From NCBI GenBank assembly GCA_025992855.1, contig DAJPGB010000001.1, forward strand, positions 930,001-994,000: a stretch of 64,000 nucleotides of DNA. Reading direction: 5' to 3'. Position numbers and translations under genes: made by a program. Of this stretch, positions 42,183 through 50,833 are shown in pieces (within the stretch, counting starts at the first letter, position 1; each line of letters opens with the position of its first letter). The stretch comes from Coriobacteriaceae bacterium (GTDB lineage: Bacteria > Actinomycetota > Coriobacteriia > Coriobacteriales > Coriobacteriaceae). The notes under the pieces are model-generated. The model was not told the origin of the DNA and did not search any database. It saw only the letters and a list, made by a program, of their open reading frames with translations.

Positions 42183-43469
42183 CTAAGCGGCATTTTTAGG
42201 CTGGGCAGTTTGGCTTGAAATGGAGATTAAAGGTTTCGGTGCTTCTTTGCTTTTCAATTCGGTATGTGAGCGTCCGTTGAACTCCCAGAGGGGAGCATCT
42301 TCATAGATCGTCGAGAGGAGTTTAGAAACTTTGGCAGTTTTCTCACATTCGTAAAACTCGGGTCGTACGACAATCAGCAAGAAAGCAGCGTCATCGGCTA
42401 TTTGTTGTGCTGTCGGCATGCCGTTGAGTCCAACAGAACGCATTAGTTTTGTCATGATAAAGTCGAATTCGTCTTCTCTTGCGTGAAGTTCGGCCGCTTT
42501 GAGCTCGGGGTCCTTCAAGACATATTGCTTGAGAAGCTCAGCGGATCGAATGTTCTTTATGGAGCCGTTGATGACTTCCTCATAGCGGAGCTTTTTAATT
42601 GGAAGACGTTCATGTCCAGCGAATATCGCTGCCATCCTAATGCTAACGCGCCGTTCGCGCAGCGCGCGCATCTCGTCGGTGTATTCGCTATGCCGTTCGT
42701 ATTTACGATAAGAGTAACCGTAGTCATCGTAGTAATAAGGAGCTTCGTCGACAGCGTTATCGAGTTCGGGCGCTATGAGATAGAGCGTCCCGTGCTTGGA
42801 CATGATGCATGGGTTGTCAATTTGCCCCGATTCATTTCTGATTTGCCAAATGGTTTCATTCACCTCAAATCTCGATACCGGATTGGGGGCGTAGGAGTTG
42901 TAGAGCTCAATTAGCTTATCGAGCGAGATGATTCCGCAGGCATCTGTGTAGGCGCGGGCAAAGCGCCATACCTCTTGATTTGGTTCAAGCGCACGGCGCT
43001 CCCAAGCATCCAAAACATCCTGCGGACTCCGATAGCGAGCATGACGATCAATGCGCGATGAACTCCAATGGTTATCTGCGGCAACGTTCATTAGGTCTAA
43101 GCGTAGATCTTTGTCTGCGATGCGAGCAAGTGACTGATAGTGGTCCAGCTCAAGCTCCGGTCGAAAAGGCGTGTCTTCTGGAACGATTCTCGCGAGCTTT
43201 ATGCAGCGCTTGAGATAAGTGGGGCCCAAGCTTGGGCTAAAGTGCTGTTTGAGGTGACAAGCGATGGGCGAGAGTAGTCCATTGAGATTGGAGATGGGAT
43301 ATCCGGCAATCACTTGTTCGAGGCGGCGCCCAATGAGCAGCGTCCCTTCCGAAGGGGTCTCATGATTAATGTCCTTCTGCCCGAGGCACTTGGCCTCGAC
43401 AATCTTACTGACATCTGAGCAAGCGCTCGAGATAGTGTCGGGCGAAAGGGTTGGAATCTTTTTTGCCAT
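42183..43469 (-). CDS. Hypothetical protein of the repeat-bounded cassette
   Basis: A 428-residue soluble protein, not recognised. The N-terminal 150 residues are helical and include SNLNGLLSPIACHLKQHFSPSLG and a WSSSRIDRHARYRSP segment, which faintly recalls the DUF1016 or ParB-like DNA-processing N-domains. The middle contains a Tyr/Asp-rich patch (YYYDDYGYSYRKYERH) and the rest is mixed alpha/beta. No signal or membrane segment. It precedes the toxin-antitoxin pair by 58 bp and lies inside the direct composite repeats, so it may be cargo or a regulator of the module. ATG 43469 with AGGAG at wide spacing; GTG 43493 is possible. Confidence 0.6.
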   Translation of the reverse strand: MAKKIPTLSPDTISSACSDVSKIVEAKCLGQKDINHETPSEGTLLIGRRLEQVIAGYPISNLNGLLSPIACHLKQHFSPSLGPTYLKRCIKLARIVPEDTPFRPELELDHYQSLARIADKDLRLDLMNVAADNHWSSSRIDRHARYRSPQDVLDAWERRALEPNQEVWRFARAYTDACGIISLDKLIELYNSYAPNPVSRFEVNETIWQIRNESGQIDNPCIMSKHGTLYLIAPELDNAVDEAPYYYDDYGYSYRKYERHSEYTDEMRALRERRVSIRMAAIFAGHERLPIKKLRYEEVINGSIKNIRSAELLKQYVLKDPELKAAELHAREDEFDFIMTKLMRSVGLNGMPTAQQIADDAAFLLIVVRPEFYECEKTAKVSKLLSTIYEDAPLWEFNGRSHTELKSKEAPKPLISISSQTAQPKNAA

Positions 43470-43726
43470 AGCGATGCACTCCTGTGAACTCACGGATAAC
43501 GGAAACGTTTGGTTGTGAGTGCCGTTCTTTGATGGCGACGGCGAACAGGAGCGCGGCCTGTCTGAGAAGGACGAGTGCGGTAACCACCGATCTTACTTAC
43601 CGAACCCGCCCCAGCGTGTCATTGGGGACCTCCGCGGGAGCTCTCGACCAGTCTCATACCCTGAGGTGAGTATAGCATAGAAACCAAACGCATGTTCGAT
43701 TATTTCGAGAAACTGAATTCTTAATT
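43470..43726 (-). promoter_or_regulatory. Long structured leader of the cassette
   Basis: On the minus strand TATACT at 43669-43674 is a good -10 box, giving a leader of about 190 nt. It contains GC-rich palindromic segments (CTCCGCGGGAG around 43630-43641) and one open frame of hydrophobic start (VTALVLLRQAALLFAVAIKERH, from GTG 43587) that overlaps the next gene start. A leader peptide or a structured regulatory RNA is possible. Together with the repeat at 43727-43845 this explains the 422-bp gap between genes. Confidence 0.4.
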
Positions 43727-43845
43727 TAGTCATCGGGGACGTTTTTCAATGACTAGTCATTTAAGAACGTCCCCGATGACTACCCAAAAACTGTACACCA
43801 GCATCCAAAGATGTCGAAAAATGTCGACTTTGGATGCTGGTGTAC
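43727..43845. repeat. Composite inverted repeat A+B, copy 2
   Basis: Part A (43727-43782): TAGTCATCGGGGACGTT with its complement AACGTCCCCGATGACTA. Part B (43793-43845): GTACACCAGCATCCAAAG with its exact complement. Compared with copy 1, the stem pair C-G/G-C at the fifth position of part B has become A/T on both arms, so pairing is kept. The following bases ACATGTTTGGGT are shared too. Direct orientation relative to copy 1. Confidence 0.88.
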
Positions 43846-43891
43846 ATGTTTGGGTCGTATAGGTTGGGGCGAGCCGGTCGCAACGCGAGTG

Positions 43892-44137
43892 TCAGAGTAG
43901 GTTCTCCTGCACCCACGCGATGATGTCGCTCGATTCGTAGAGTGGCTTGCCGTCGATGAACAGGCAGGGAACCTGGCGCTTTCCGCCGATGGAGATGAGT
44001 GTCTGTTCGGCATCGGAATCGGTCGAGATATTGCGCTCGGGAATGGTCACGCCGTTATCGGCCAAAAAGTGCTTGACCTTTATGCAATACGGGCAGCCGG
44101 TCATAACGTACAGCTCGAGCTCATGATCAGTAGCCAT
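43892..44137 (-). CDS. Glutaredoxin
   Basis: An 81-residue thiol-disulfide oxidoreductase. Active site TGCPYCIKVKHFL at about residues 13-25, the cis-proline motif GKRQVPCLFIDGKPLYESSDI later; both glutathione-interacting positions fit class I glutaredoxins or NrdH-like forms. ATG 44137 with GGAG. Acts in the cytosol to reduce disulfides or to serve ribonucleotide reductase. It lies 52 bp upstream... downstream of the regulator gene 44189-45016 on the same strand and might be cotranscribed with it. Confidence 0.92.
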   Translation of the reverse strand: MATDHELELYVMTGCPYCIKVKHFLADNGVTIPERNISTDSDAEQTLISIGGKRQVPCLFIDGKPLYESSDIIAWVQENLL

Positions 44138-44188
44138 AGGTCTCCAATCGGTTGAGGTTTTGATTGAAATACCCAAAGCTGCCGCGGT

Positions 44189-45016
44189 CTATGCGCGGAC
44201 CAGTGACAACTCGATGGCCTGGACCAGAAACGCTGTGGCGCCGGTGCCGCACGGCTTGTCGTAGTAGTCAACAAAGCGCTGGTCGGCGAGGTAGCCGTGG
44301 GCGAGTCCCAGATATGCCTCGTCCTGGGGCTCGCTGCCCCAGTTGAGAGCTATCCAGCGGCGATGCATTGCGACGAGCTTGCGAGCCTCGCTGTCTTCCG
44401 GTTCGCCATCGCCCATGGCAATCGAGAGCTGGCCCAAAATGGCGCGTTCAAGTTCCTTCATGTCGTTCCACGTCTGAGGGTCCATGTCTAGCAGCGCTTC
44501 GTTTGCCGCATTGATGGCCTCGTCGCCATAGCACGCCCGGGCCTCGGTGCCGTAGCGCTCCTCGTTTTCCTGCACGGTGCGCCAGCGCTCCAGTTGCGGC
44601 AGGACGGCGCCCATGAGCGAGACGGCTTCGTCGAGCGACATGCCGGTGTTTTGTGCCAGGCGCGGGGCGCAATCCTCGATCATTGCTTCCATCGTGGTCT
44701 CGTAGGTGTACTTGCCGTGGTCGTAGCACCATTTGCAGTAATGGTCGGTCGTGGCGCCCGTGGCATCGGTGCCGCAGTCATCGGGCGTGAGTATCATGCC
44801 GCAGCTTTGGCAGTAGCGTTCGGGCATTTCGAGTAGGTGAGACAGTGGCTCTCCGGTCACAGCGGCAATGAGCTTCATCATGTCGATGCCCGGCGTGACC
44901 TCGCCGCGCTCCCAGCGGCTGACGGCTTGGCGTGTGACGTAGAGCTTGGCGGCAAGCTGCTCTTGGGTGAGATTGTTGGCGCGGCGGACGGCGATGAGTT
45001 TTTCTGCAAAGGCCAT
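44189..45016 (-). CDS. Xre-type regulator fused to zinc ribbon and TipAS domain
   Basis: A 275-residue three-part protein. Residues 5-65 are a Cro/CI HTH (NLTQEQLAAKLYVTRQAVSRWERG). Residues about 66-110 form a zinc-ribbon-like element with CQSCGM, CGTD and CKWC. The C-terminal 130 residues resemble the TipAS ligand-binding domain (ALNWG ... AYLGLAHGYLADQRFVDYYD, GTGATAFLVQAI), which traps thiopeptide antibiotics in TipA. In TipA this domain is joined to a MerR HTH, so the Xre joining is a different architecture. It may sense a peptide or small drug and control the adjacent glutaredoxin. ATG 45016 with AAAGGAG. Confidence 0.88.
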   Translation of the reverse strand: MAFAEKLIAVRRANNLTQEQLAAKLYVTRQAVSRWERGEVTPGIDMMKLIAAVTGEPLSHLLEMPERYCQSCGMILTPDDCGTDATGATTDHYCKWCYDHGKYTYETTMEAMIEDCAPRLAQNTGMSLDEAVSLMGAVLPQLERWRTVQENEERYGTEARACYGDEAINAANEALLDMDPQTWNDMKELERAILGQLSIAMGDGEPEDSEARKLVAMHRRWIALNWGSEPQDEAYLGLAHGYLADQRFVDYYDKPCGTGATAFLVQAIELSLVRA

Positions 45017-45156
45017 GACGGCTCCTTTCTGCCGGTTGATGGCTTAAGCATACGCGGCGGCAGGCGCCCTTCCAAGCAACCGTTGGTTGCACGACGGGCG
45101 CCGCGGTGGGGAATTGCGCGCAGCGCCTCGTGCGCCCATGCCGTACAATGACCGGC

Positions 45157-45894
45157 ATGGAACCTATTGCACACATACATACCGACCTGCCGCAGAAGTT
45201 TGGCATTCCGCGCAACAGCTTTTTGGCGCCTCATCTTGAGGGGCGCATTGTCTTTGAGCCGGAGTTTGCCTCTAACGCCGCGGTTGCAGGGCTCGAGTCT
45301 TTCTCGCACTTATGGCTGCTTTGGCGTTTTGAAAATGGGACGCCGGGCGGCACGGCAAAAGACATCGCCGTTGATGCCAAGACGCAGGACAAGGCTGGCA
45401 CCAATGCCAAGTGGTCAAAGACCGTGCGTCCGCCGCGCCTGGGAGGTGCCGAGCGCGTGGGCGTGTTTGCCACGCGTAGCCCGTTTCGGCCCAACCCCAT
45501 CGGCCTTACCTGCGTAAAGCTCGACCGCGTTGAGCTCACCGCCGATGGTCCCATCATTCATGTGCTGGGCGCCGACCTGCGCGACGGCACGCCCATCTAC
45601 GATATCAAGCCCTACATTCCGTTTGCGAACTGTCATCCGGACGCGGCGGGCGGATGGATTGAGGACGCCCCGTGGCAAGAGCTCAACGTCGAGTTCCCAC
45701 AAGCGCTGCAAGACAAGGTCCCGCCCGCGAAGTTGCCCGGCTTAATCGAGGTCCTTCGCCAGGATCCGCGCCGCGCTGGCAGCAAGCACGAGCCCGATCG
45801 CGTTTACCATCTGGCCTATGCTGGGCTCGACGTGTCGTTCACGGTCGACGGGGCGCAGCTTACCGTGACGGATGTCGACGAGGCGCAAAGCTAA
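45157..45894 (+). CDS. trmO: tRNA m6t6A37 methyltransferase TrmO (TsaA family)
   Basis: Adds a methyl group to N6-threonylcarbamoyladenosine at position 37 of threonine tRNAs, using SAM. 245 residues. The start (EPIAHIHTDLPQKFGIPRN), the FSHLWLLW strand, the RSPFRPNPIGLT signature and YDIKPYIPF are all present in family order. ATG 45157 has no ribosome site, but TACAAT lies just 8 bp upstream, so the message may start at or next to the initiation codon (leaderless). ATG 45148 is the alternative. Divergent from the Xre-TipAS gene. Confidence 0.93.
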   Translation: MEPIAHIHTDLPQKFGIPRNSFLAPHLEGRIVFEPEFASNAAVAGLESFSHLWLLWRFENGTPGGTAKDIAVDAKTQDKAGTNAKWSKTVRPPRLGGAERVGVFATRSPFRPNPIGLTCVKLDRVELTADGPIIHVLGADLRDGTPIYDIKPYIPFANCHPDAAGGWIEDAPWQELNVEFPQALQDKVPPAKLPGLIEVLRQDPRRAGSKHEPDRVYHLAYAGLDVSFTVDGAQLTVTDVDEAQS

Positions 45895-46008
45895 CCGCCA
45901 CGGCGTTTGCGCTCCTGCCAAATTCAATCCCAAAACCCGTGCCAAAATCGTCCGCGCTGGTGGACAATAACGCCTACCGAACCAATTCGCTTTGCACGGG
46001 AGCCCAGC

Positions 46009-47223
46009 ATGAAGTACGACTTCACCTCAATCATCGACCGCCACGGCATGGATGCCATCGCCGTTGACTCCTGGGGCGAGATCCCCGGCATGGCGCCAAA
46101 CGTTCCCGACGAGGGCTTCGACCGCATCCCGATGTGGGTGGCCGACATGAACTTTGCCACGGTGCCGACGGTCCAGGAACACATCATTCAGCGTGCCCAG
46201 CACCCTATGTTTGGCTACTTTGATCCGCGCGCCGAGTACTTCGATCGCATTATCGAGTGGCAGAGCCGTCGCAACGGTGTTGAGGGCCTGCTTCCCGAGC
46301 ATATTGGCTACGAAAACGGTGTGCTGGGCGGTGTCGTATCAACGCTGCGCGCGTACGTCCAGCCGGGCGATGCGGTGCTGGTCCATAGCCCCACCTACAT
46401 CGGCTTTACCAAGTCCATCGAGGCCGCGGGCTACCGTATTGTTCACAGCCCGCTGAAGCTCGACGACCAGGGCGTATGGCGCATGGATTTTGAGGACATG
46501 GAGCGCAAACTCGCGCAAAACCACATCCATGCTGCCGTCTTCTGCTCGCCGCACAATCCCTGCGGCCGCGTGTGGGAGCGCGACGAGATTGGGCGCGCCA
46601 TGGACATCTATCGCGAGCACGATTGCGTGGTGATCTCGGACGAGATTTGGTCTGACATCATCCGTCCCGGGTACAAGCACATTCCGACGCAGTCGGTGAG
46701 CGAGGATGCCCGCATGCGCACGGTCGCCCTTTATGCGCCCAGCAAGACCTTTAACCTCGCGGGCCTGGTTGGCAGCTACCACATCATCTACAACGAGACG
46801 CTGCGCGACCGCGCGTGCGCCGTGTCCAACAAGACACACTACAACGAGATGAACGTCCTCTCGATGCATGCGCTCATCGGCGCCTACCAGCCTCAGGGCT
46901 ACGAGTGGGTGGATGAGCTCAACGAGGTCATCAAGGGCAACGTCGACTACTTCTGCGACTATGTGGACGAGCATTTCGAAGGCGTGGCCTATTCGCGTCC
47001 GCAGGGCACGTACATGGTGTTCCTGGACTGCACGGAGTGGTGCCGCGAGCATGACCGCGATATTCAATGGCTGCTCGACGAGGGCGCCCGCGTAGGTGTG
47101 GGCTATCAGGACGGCCGTCCGTTCCACGGACCCTGCCACATTCGCGTGAATCTGGCGCTGCCGCTTTCGCGCGTAAAGGAGGCGTGCGAGCGCCTGGATT
47201 GCTACGTTTTTAATGCTCGGTAA
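46009..47223 (+). CDS. MalY/PatB-type aminotransferase (cystathionine beta-lyase)
   Basis: A 404-residue PLP enzyme of fold type I. PMWVADMNFATVPTVQEHI at residues about 42-60 is the MalY/PatB marker, SPTYIGF and FCSPHNPCGRVW hold the PLP phosphate and ring contacts, SDEIWSDI the ring-nitrogen Asp, and APSKTFNLAGLVGSY the PLP-binding Lys. Enzymes of this group cleave cystathionine or cysteine conjugates, giving homocysteine or free thiol with pyruvate and ammonia. The start ATG 46009 follows GGGAG. Monocistronic; no methionine genes nearby. Confidence 0.9.
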   Translation: MKYDFTSIIDRHGMDAIAVDSWGEIPGMAPNVPDEGFDRIPMWVADMNFATVPTVQEHIIQRAQHPMFGYFDPRAEYFDRIIEWQSRRNGVEGLLPEHIGYENGVLGGVVSTLRAYVQPGDAVLVHSPTYIGFTKSIEAAGYRIVHSPLKLDDQGVWRMDFEDMERKLAQNHIHAAVFCSPHNPCGRVWERDEIGRAMDIYREHDCVVISDEIWSDIIRPGYKHIPTQSVSEDARMRTVALYAPSKTFNLAGLVGSYHIIYNETLRDRACAVSNKTHYNEMNVLSMHALIGAYQPQGYEWVDELNEVIKGNVDYFCDYVDEHFEGVAYSRPQGTYMVFLDCTEWCREHDRDIQWLLDEGARVGVGYQDGRPFHGPCHIRVNLALPLSRVKEACERLDCYVFNAR

Positions 47224-47282
47224 ACGTTCACTTTGTTGGGACCGGGCCATATTGTTAGCTGCGAGGTCCTGCTGCCGGGGCC

Positions 47283-47762
47283 TTACTTTTCTTTAATCTG
47301 CTTGCCGCAGAGATGCTCAATCGTAATCTCGTACAGCTGAACGCCCTTAATGTCCTTGGCGATTTCCTCCTCGACTTCCTCGGCGATGGGGTAGTACTTG
47401 AGCGCGAGCTCACGGACCTTGTCCTCGACAAACGCGGGGGTGTCATTCGCTAGGCGGCAACGGCCAAAGACAACGGTGCTCTGCACGTAGGGCGCCCAAT
47501 CGTCGTCCTTGTACCAGTCGTTGCCGTAGACGGTAAAACAGACCTTGTCGTCACGCTTGAGAGCGTCGACCTTGTGGCCCGCCTTGGCGCCGTGGAAGTA
47601 AATCTTGTCGTGCTCGGCGTCAAAGAAGTAGTTGACGGGAATGGCGTACGGATAGCCATCGTCGCCGTTGACGGCAAAGACACCGCGCTTGCAGGTGGCG
47701 AGCAGCTCGCGCGCCGCCTCGTCGGTAATGGCGCGCTTCTTTCGGCGTAGAGGCCTAAACAT
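47283..47762 (-). CDS. Pyridoxamine 5'-phosphate oxidase-fold flavoprotein, Nim-like
   Basis: A 159-residue split-barrel flavin protein. The start (RPLRRKKRAITDEAARELLATCKRGVFAVNGDDGYPYAIPVN in outline) and YFHGAKAGHKVDALKRDDKVCFTV are characteristic of the NimA/YhbP-like group that includes 5-nitroimidazole reductases. His in FHGAKAGHK is the position implicated in cofactor binding in Nim proteins. Function here may be general flavin-dependent reduction; drug resistance should not be assumed. ATG 47762 with AAAGGA. Converges with the aminotransferase gene. Confidence 0.85.
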   Translation of the reverse strand: MFRPLRRKKRAITDEAARELLATCKRGVFAVNGDDGYPYAIPVNYFFDAEHDKIYFHGAKAGHKVDALKRDDKVCFTVYGNDWYKDDDWAPYVQSTVVFGRCRLANDTPAFVEDKVRELALKYYPIAEEVEEEIAKDIKGVQLYEITIEHLCGKQIKEK

Positions 47763-47804
47763 TGCGGGATTCCTTTCCAATCGGGCATGGTTCTTGGGGA
47801 GAGG

Positions 47805-50609
47805 CTATAGCGAACTGGGGCCGTGCTGCTTGATGCGGGCGAGAATGTTTTTGAGCTTTTCAAAATCGAGCGGCTTGGGCAGATGGGCGTTCATGCCGGC
47901 ATCATGCGCTGCCTTAGCGTCCTCGGCAAAGGCATTGGCGGTCAGCGCGATGATGGGGATGTCGGCGGCGTCGGGCTTGCTGCTCAGGCGAATCGCGCGT
48001 GTTGCCTCGTAGCCGTCCATACCGGGCATCATGATGTCCATGAGGATGGCATCGAAGCTGCCGGCGGGACGTGAGAGATAGAGGTCGACATCTTCGTTGC
48101 CATTGGCGGCTCGGGTCACCACAACGTCCTCGGATTCCAGCAGCGCCTGGGCAATTTCGGCATTCAGGTCGTTGTCTTCGGCGAGCAGGACGTTCATGCC
48201 GGCAATCGAGCGGCTGGGCATTGCCTCGGCTGGCTTTATGTGGGCCCGAGGGTTCTTGTCGATATCGAGCGGAATCTGGACAGTGAACGTGCTGCCCACG
48301 CCGAGTTCGCTTGAAATCTCGATGGAGCCGCCCATCATGTCGATGAGCGATTTGACAATGGGCATGCCCATGCCGGTTCCCTGGAACTTGCTGCGGGCGT
48401 CGTCGCCCTCTTGGGCGAACGGCTCGTAGATATGCTTCAAAAACTCGGGCGTCATGCCAATGCCGGTGTCTTCGATGGTGAGGCAAAAGAGTGCGTGTGC
48501 GTCGTTGAGCGGTTTGACGGTAGACGAGAAGGTGACCGTGCCACCGTGCTTGTTGTATTTGATACTGTTGTCAAGCAGGTTGATGATAATCCGGCGGATA
48601 TGGGTGGGGCTGCCGATCATGCTCTGGTCGACGGCATAGGGCTCGCTGGTGTTGAGCAGCGTAATGCCGCGGTCCGATGCGCGGAGTTTGCACAGCACCA
48701 AGGCATCGTCGCAGAGCTCTTTGAGGTTGAACGACTCGTGCTCGAGGGTCATCTTGTGCTCTTCGATCCTGCCCATCTCGAGGATGTCGTTGATCAGAGA
48801 GAGCAGATGGTTGGCGGCAACACGCGCTTTGGCGCGGCTTTCTCGGGCGACCTTTATATCGCCCTCTTTCAATTCCTCAATCTCAATAAGGCCCAAGATG
48901 CCGTTGAGCGGTGTGCGGATGTCGTGGCTCATACGCGTGAGGAACGCGGTCTTGGCGGCATTGGCGGCGTCGGCTTTCTGCCGCTCTTTCCGCGCGCGTT
49001 GAAGCGACCAGACAAGGATAACGATGCCGGTCAGCAAAATGCAGATGATAACGGTGGCAATGGCGGTGCGGTTGCGATAGAGGAATCGAAGCGTATCGGA
49101 TTCTTGAGCCGAATACGATGTGGGGGAATAACTGTTCGCGGAGAGCGATTCGCGGGCATTGACGATGCCCTTATTAATGATTCCTAAGAGCTGGGGATTG
49201 CCGCGCGAGATCAAGCACGATAGTTCTGCTGTGTTGGTGAGTTCCTGCGTTTCGAAATCTTCGATGTCGTAGGTGTCGCGGATGGTTTCCAGACGCGTGC
49301 TGGGGACAATGATGCAACTGGCCTGTCCCTTATTGAGGGCCTTGAGCGCCTCGCTGCCGCTTGGGCACTCGGTTACCGTCGCGTCGGGGAACAGGTTCTC
49401 GAGCTCAAAACGGTTGACGATAGCGCCCTTTGTGCAAGCGATGCTCTTGAGGTCCTTGCTCAGGTCGTTGCCGCTGTGGATGGCGGTCAGGGAGACCGTT
49501 CCCATCGAGTTTGACTGGATGACCCCTATTTGTTCGGCGAGCCAGTAGTCACGAAAGAATGGCAGGGCGACATCGATGGTGCCTTCTGAAAGGGCTTCGA
49601 TCATTTGTTTGGTGTCTGCGAGGGCGACTGTTTTAACGTTAATGCCAAAATTGTCGTGCAACGTCGTCGCGAGCGAGGCAAGCGACCCCTCCATTTCGCC
49701 GTCGTCATTTTGCGTGCAGTAGGGGAGCTGGTTTGTAAGATAGCCGAGCGTGATGGTGTTGTCGTTTGCTTTGAGCCAAGCGGTCTCGGCACCGGCGAGC
49801 GACGATGACCCGCTGTTTTGGGCTGAGTAATTCGCCTTGACTTCGTCGTTATAGCGGGGATTGACGCGGGCAATTGCCGCCATGGCGGCATTAATGTCGT
49901 TCATCAAGTCGGGACGGCTTTTGGGGACGGCGAAATAGTAGTCACTTGACCCAACGTAAAACATGGGGGAGGCGCTGGGCGACGAGATGGTGTCGTTCAT
50001 GATGATAGCGTCGACCTCGTCGTTTGCCAGCGCCGCAAAGAGGTCGCCACCACCAGGCATTTCTTTATAGGTGCAGGTGATGCCCTCGTCGGCGAGCCAC
50101 TGCTGGCCGACGATCGTTTGCATGACGCCGGGGTTGCAGCCGACGGTAAGGCCCTGGAGTGCCTGAGGGTCGCCCTTGGAAAGATCGTCGCGATCGGGCC
50201 TGGCGTAGATGTAGTAGCGCTCGGTTCCCTCGGGGTTCGAGGAGTAGAGCAGCTTTTGCGCGCGCTCCTCGGAGTACGAGATATTGGGCATGAGGTCGAT
50301 CTCGCCTGCCTCGAGCATGTCCATGAGCTCGGTGAAGGTGCCGGAGACGTATTCGTATTGCCAGCCGGGGGTGTAGTACGAGAGGGTCTGCAGATACTCG
50401 TAGCCCCAGCCCGAGAGGCGCTCGCCTGGGTTGCCGTCTTGGAACCCCTCGTTGTTGATAAGCCAGCCGACGCGGACCGTTTTGATCTGCTGGTCGGTAT
50501 CGGCGGCAAAGGCCGGTGCGGGCATGACGGCGCTCAGCACGGTAAGTGCGGTGAGCACGATGGCGAGGGCGCGATATATAGTTGAACGAAGGACGGCGGC
50601 AGCTCTCAC
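47805..50609 (-). CDS. BvgS/EvgS-like hybrid sensor kinase
   Basis: A 934-residue membrane sensor. A signal sequence ends near AFAADT; two periplasmic-binding-protein type 3 domains follow (about 45-265, beginning VRVGWLINNEGFQ, and about 285-500, beginning ITLGYLTNQLPYC), joined to one membrane helix (AIATVIICILLTGIVILVWSL). The kinase has the H box MSHDIRTPLNGILG, N box LLDNSIKYNKHGG, G boxes DTGIGMTPEF and GTGMGMPIVKSL. The receiver at the end has the phospho-Asp in ILMDIMMPGMDGYEATR. No HPt domain or partner regulator adjoins. GTG 50609 with AGGA was preferred to the TTG 6 bp earlier. It likely senses amino acids or small solutes. Confidence 0.93.
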   Translation of the reverse strand: MRAAAVLRSTIYRALAIVLTALTVLSAVMPAPAFAADTDQQIKTVRVGWLINNEGFQDGNPGERLSGWGYEYLQTLSYYTPGWQYEYVSGTFTELMDMLEAGEIDLMPNISYSEERAQKLLYSSNPEGTERYYIYARPDRDDLSKGDPQALQGLTVGCNPGVMQTIVGQQWLADEGITCTYKEMPGGGDLFAALANDEVDAIIMNDTISSPSASPMFYVGSSDYYFAVPKSRPDLMNDINAAMAAIARVNPRYNDEVKANYSAQNSGSSSLAGAETAWLKANDNTITLGYLTNQLPYCTQNDDGEMEGSLASLATTLHDNFGINVKTVALADTKQMIEALSEGTIDVALPFFRDYWLAEQIGVIQSNSMGTVSLTAIHSGNDLSKDLKSIACTKGAIVNRFELENLFPDATVTECPSGSEALKALNKGQASCIIVPSTRLETIRDTYDIEDFETQELTNTAELSCLISRGNPQLLGIINKGIVNARESLSANSYSPTSYSAQESDTLRFLYRNRTAIATVIICILLTGIVILVWSLQRARKERQKADAANAAKTAFLTRMSHDIRTPLNGILGLIEIEELKEGDIKVARESRAKARVAANHLLSLINDILEMGRIEEHKMTLEHESFNLKELCDDALVLCKLRASDRGITLLNTSEPYAVDQSMIGSPTHIRRIIINLLDNSIKYNKHGGTVTFSSTVKPLNDAHALFCLTIEDTGIGMTPEFLKHIYEPFAQEGDDARSKFQGTGMGMPIVKSLIDMMGGSIEISSELGVGSTFTVQIPLDIDKNPRAHIKPAEAMPSRSIAGMNVLLAEDNDLNAEIAQALLESEDVVVTRAANGNEDVDLYLSRPAGSFDAILMDIMMPGMDGYEATRAIRLSSKPDAADIPIIALTANAFAEDAKAAHDAGMNAHLPKPLDFEKLKNILARIKQHGPSSL

Positions 50610-50680
50610 GGGCAATCCTAACGAATCGAGATAACACCACGTAAGGATACCAGCTCAGATGCCCCGTTTGCCCACAGATA

Positions 50681-50764
50681 TAGTCATTGGGGACGTTCTT
50701 AAACGACTAGTCATTGGGGACGTTCTTGAATGACTAGTCGTTTAAGAACGTCCCCAATGACTAG
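50681..50764. repeat. Part-A repeat with duplicated left arm
   Basis: TAGTCATTGGGGACGTTCTT appears twice in tandem (50681 and 50708-50727), followed by one complementary arm AAGAACGTCCCCAATGACTA (50744-50763). Thus two alternative hairpins can form with the single right arm. Same family as part A at 41445 and 43727. Confidence 0.85.
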
Positions 50765-50833
50765 TTCCGTTTGCGGGGGAGGCGTGGGACAATACCGAGC
50801 GAATGCGATTGATTGTCCGCGGAAGGGGTCGCG

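Noticed and set aside
38583..43850. Possible CRISPR array because of several repeats
   Set aside because: Repeats are palindromic elements of different kinds without regularly spaced unique spacers, and there are no cas genes.
47283..47762. Calling the split-barrel flavoprotein a nitroimidazole-resistance gene
   Set aside because: Nim-like proteins are widespread without resistance; the sequence alone does not show drug reduction.
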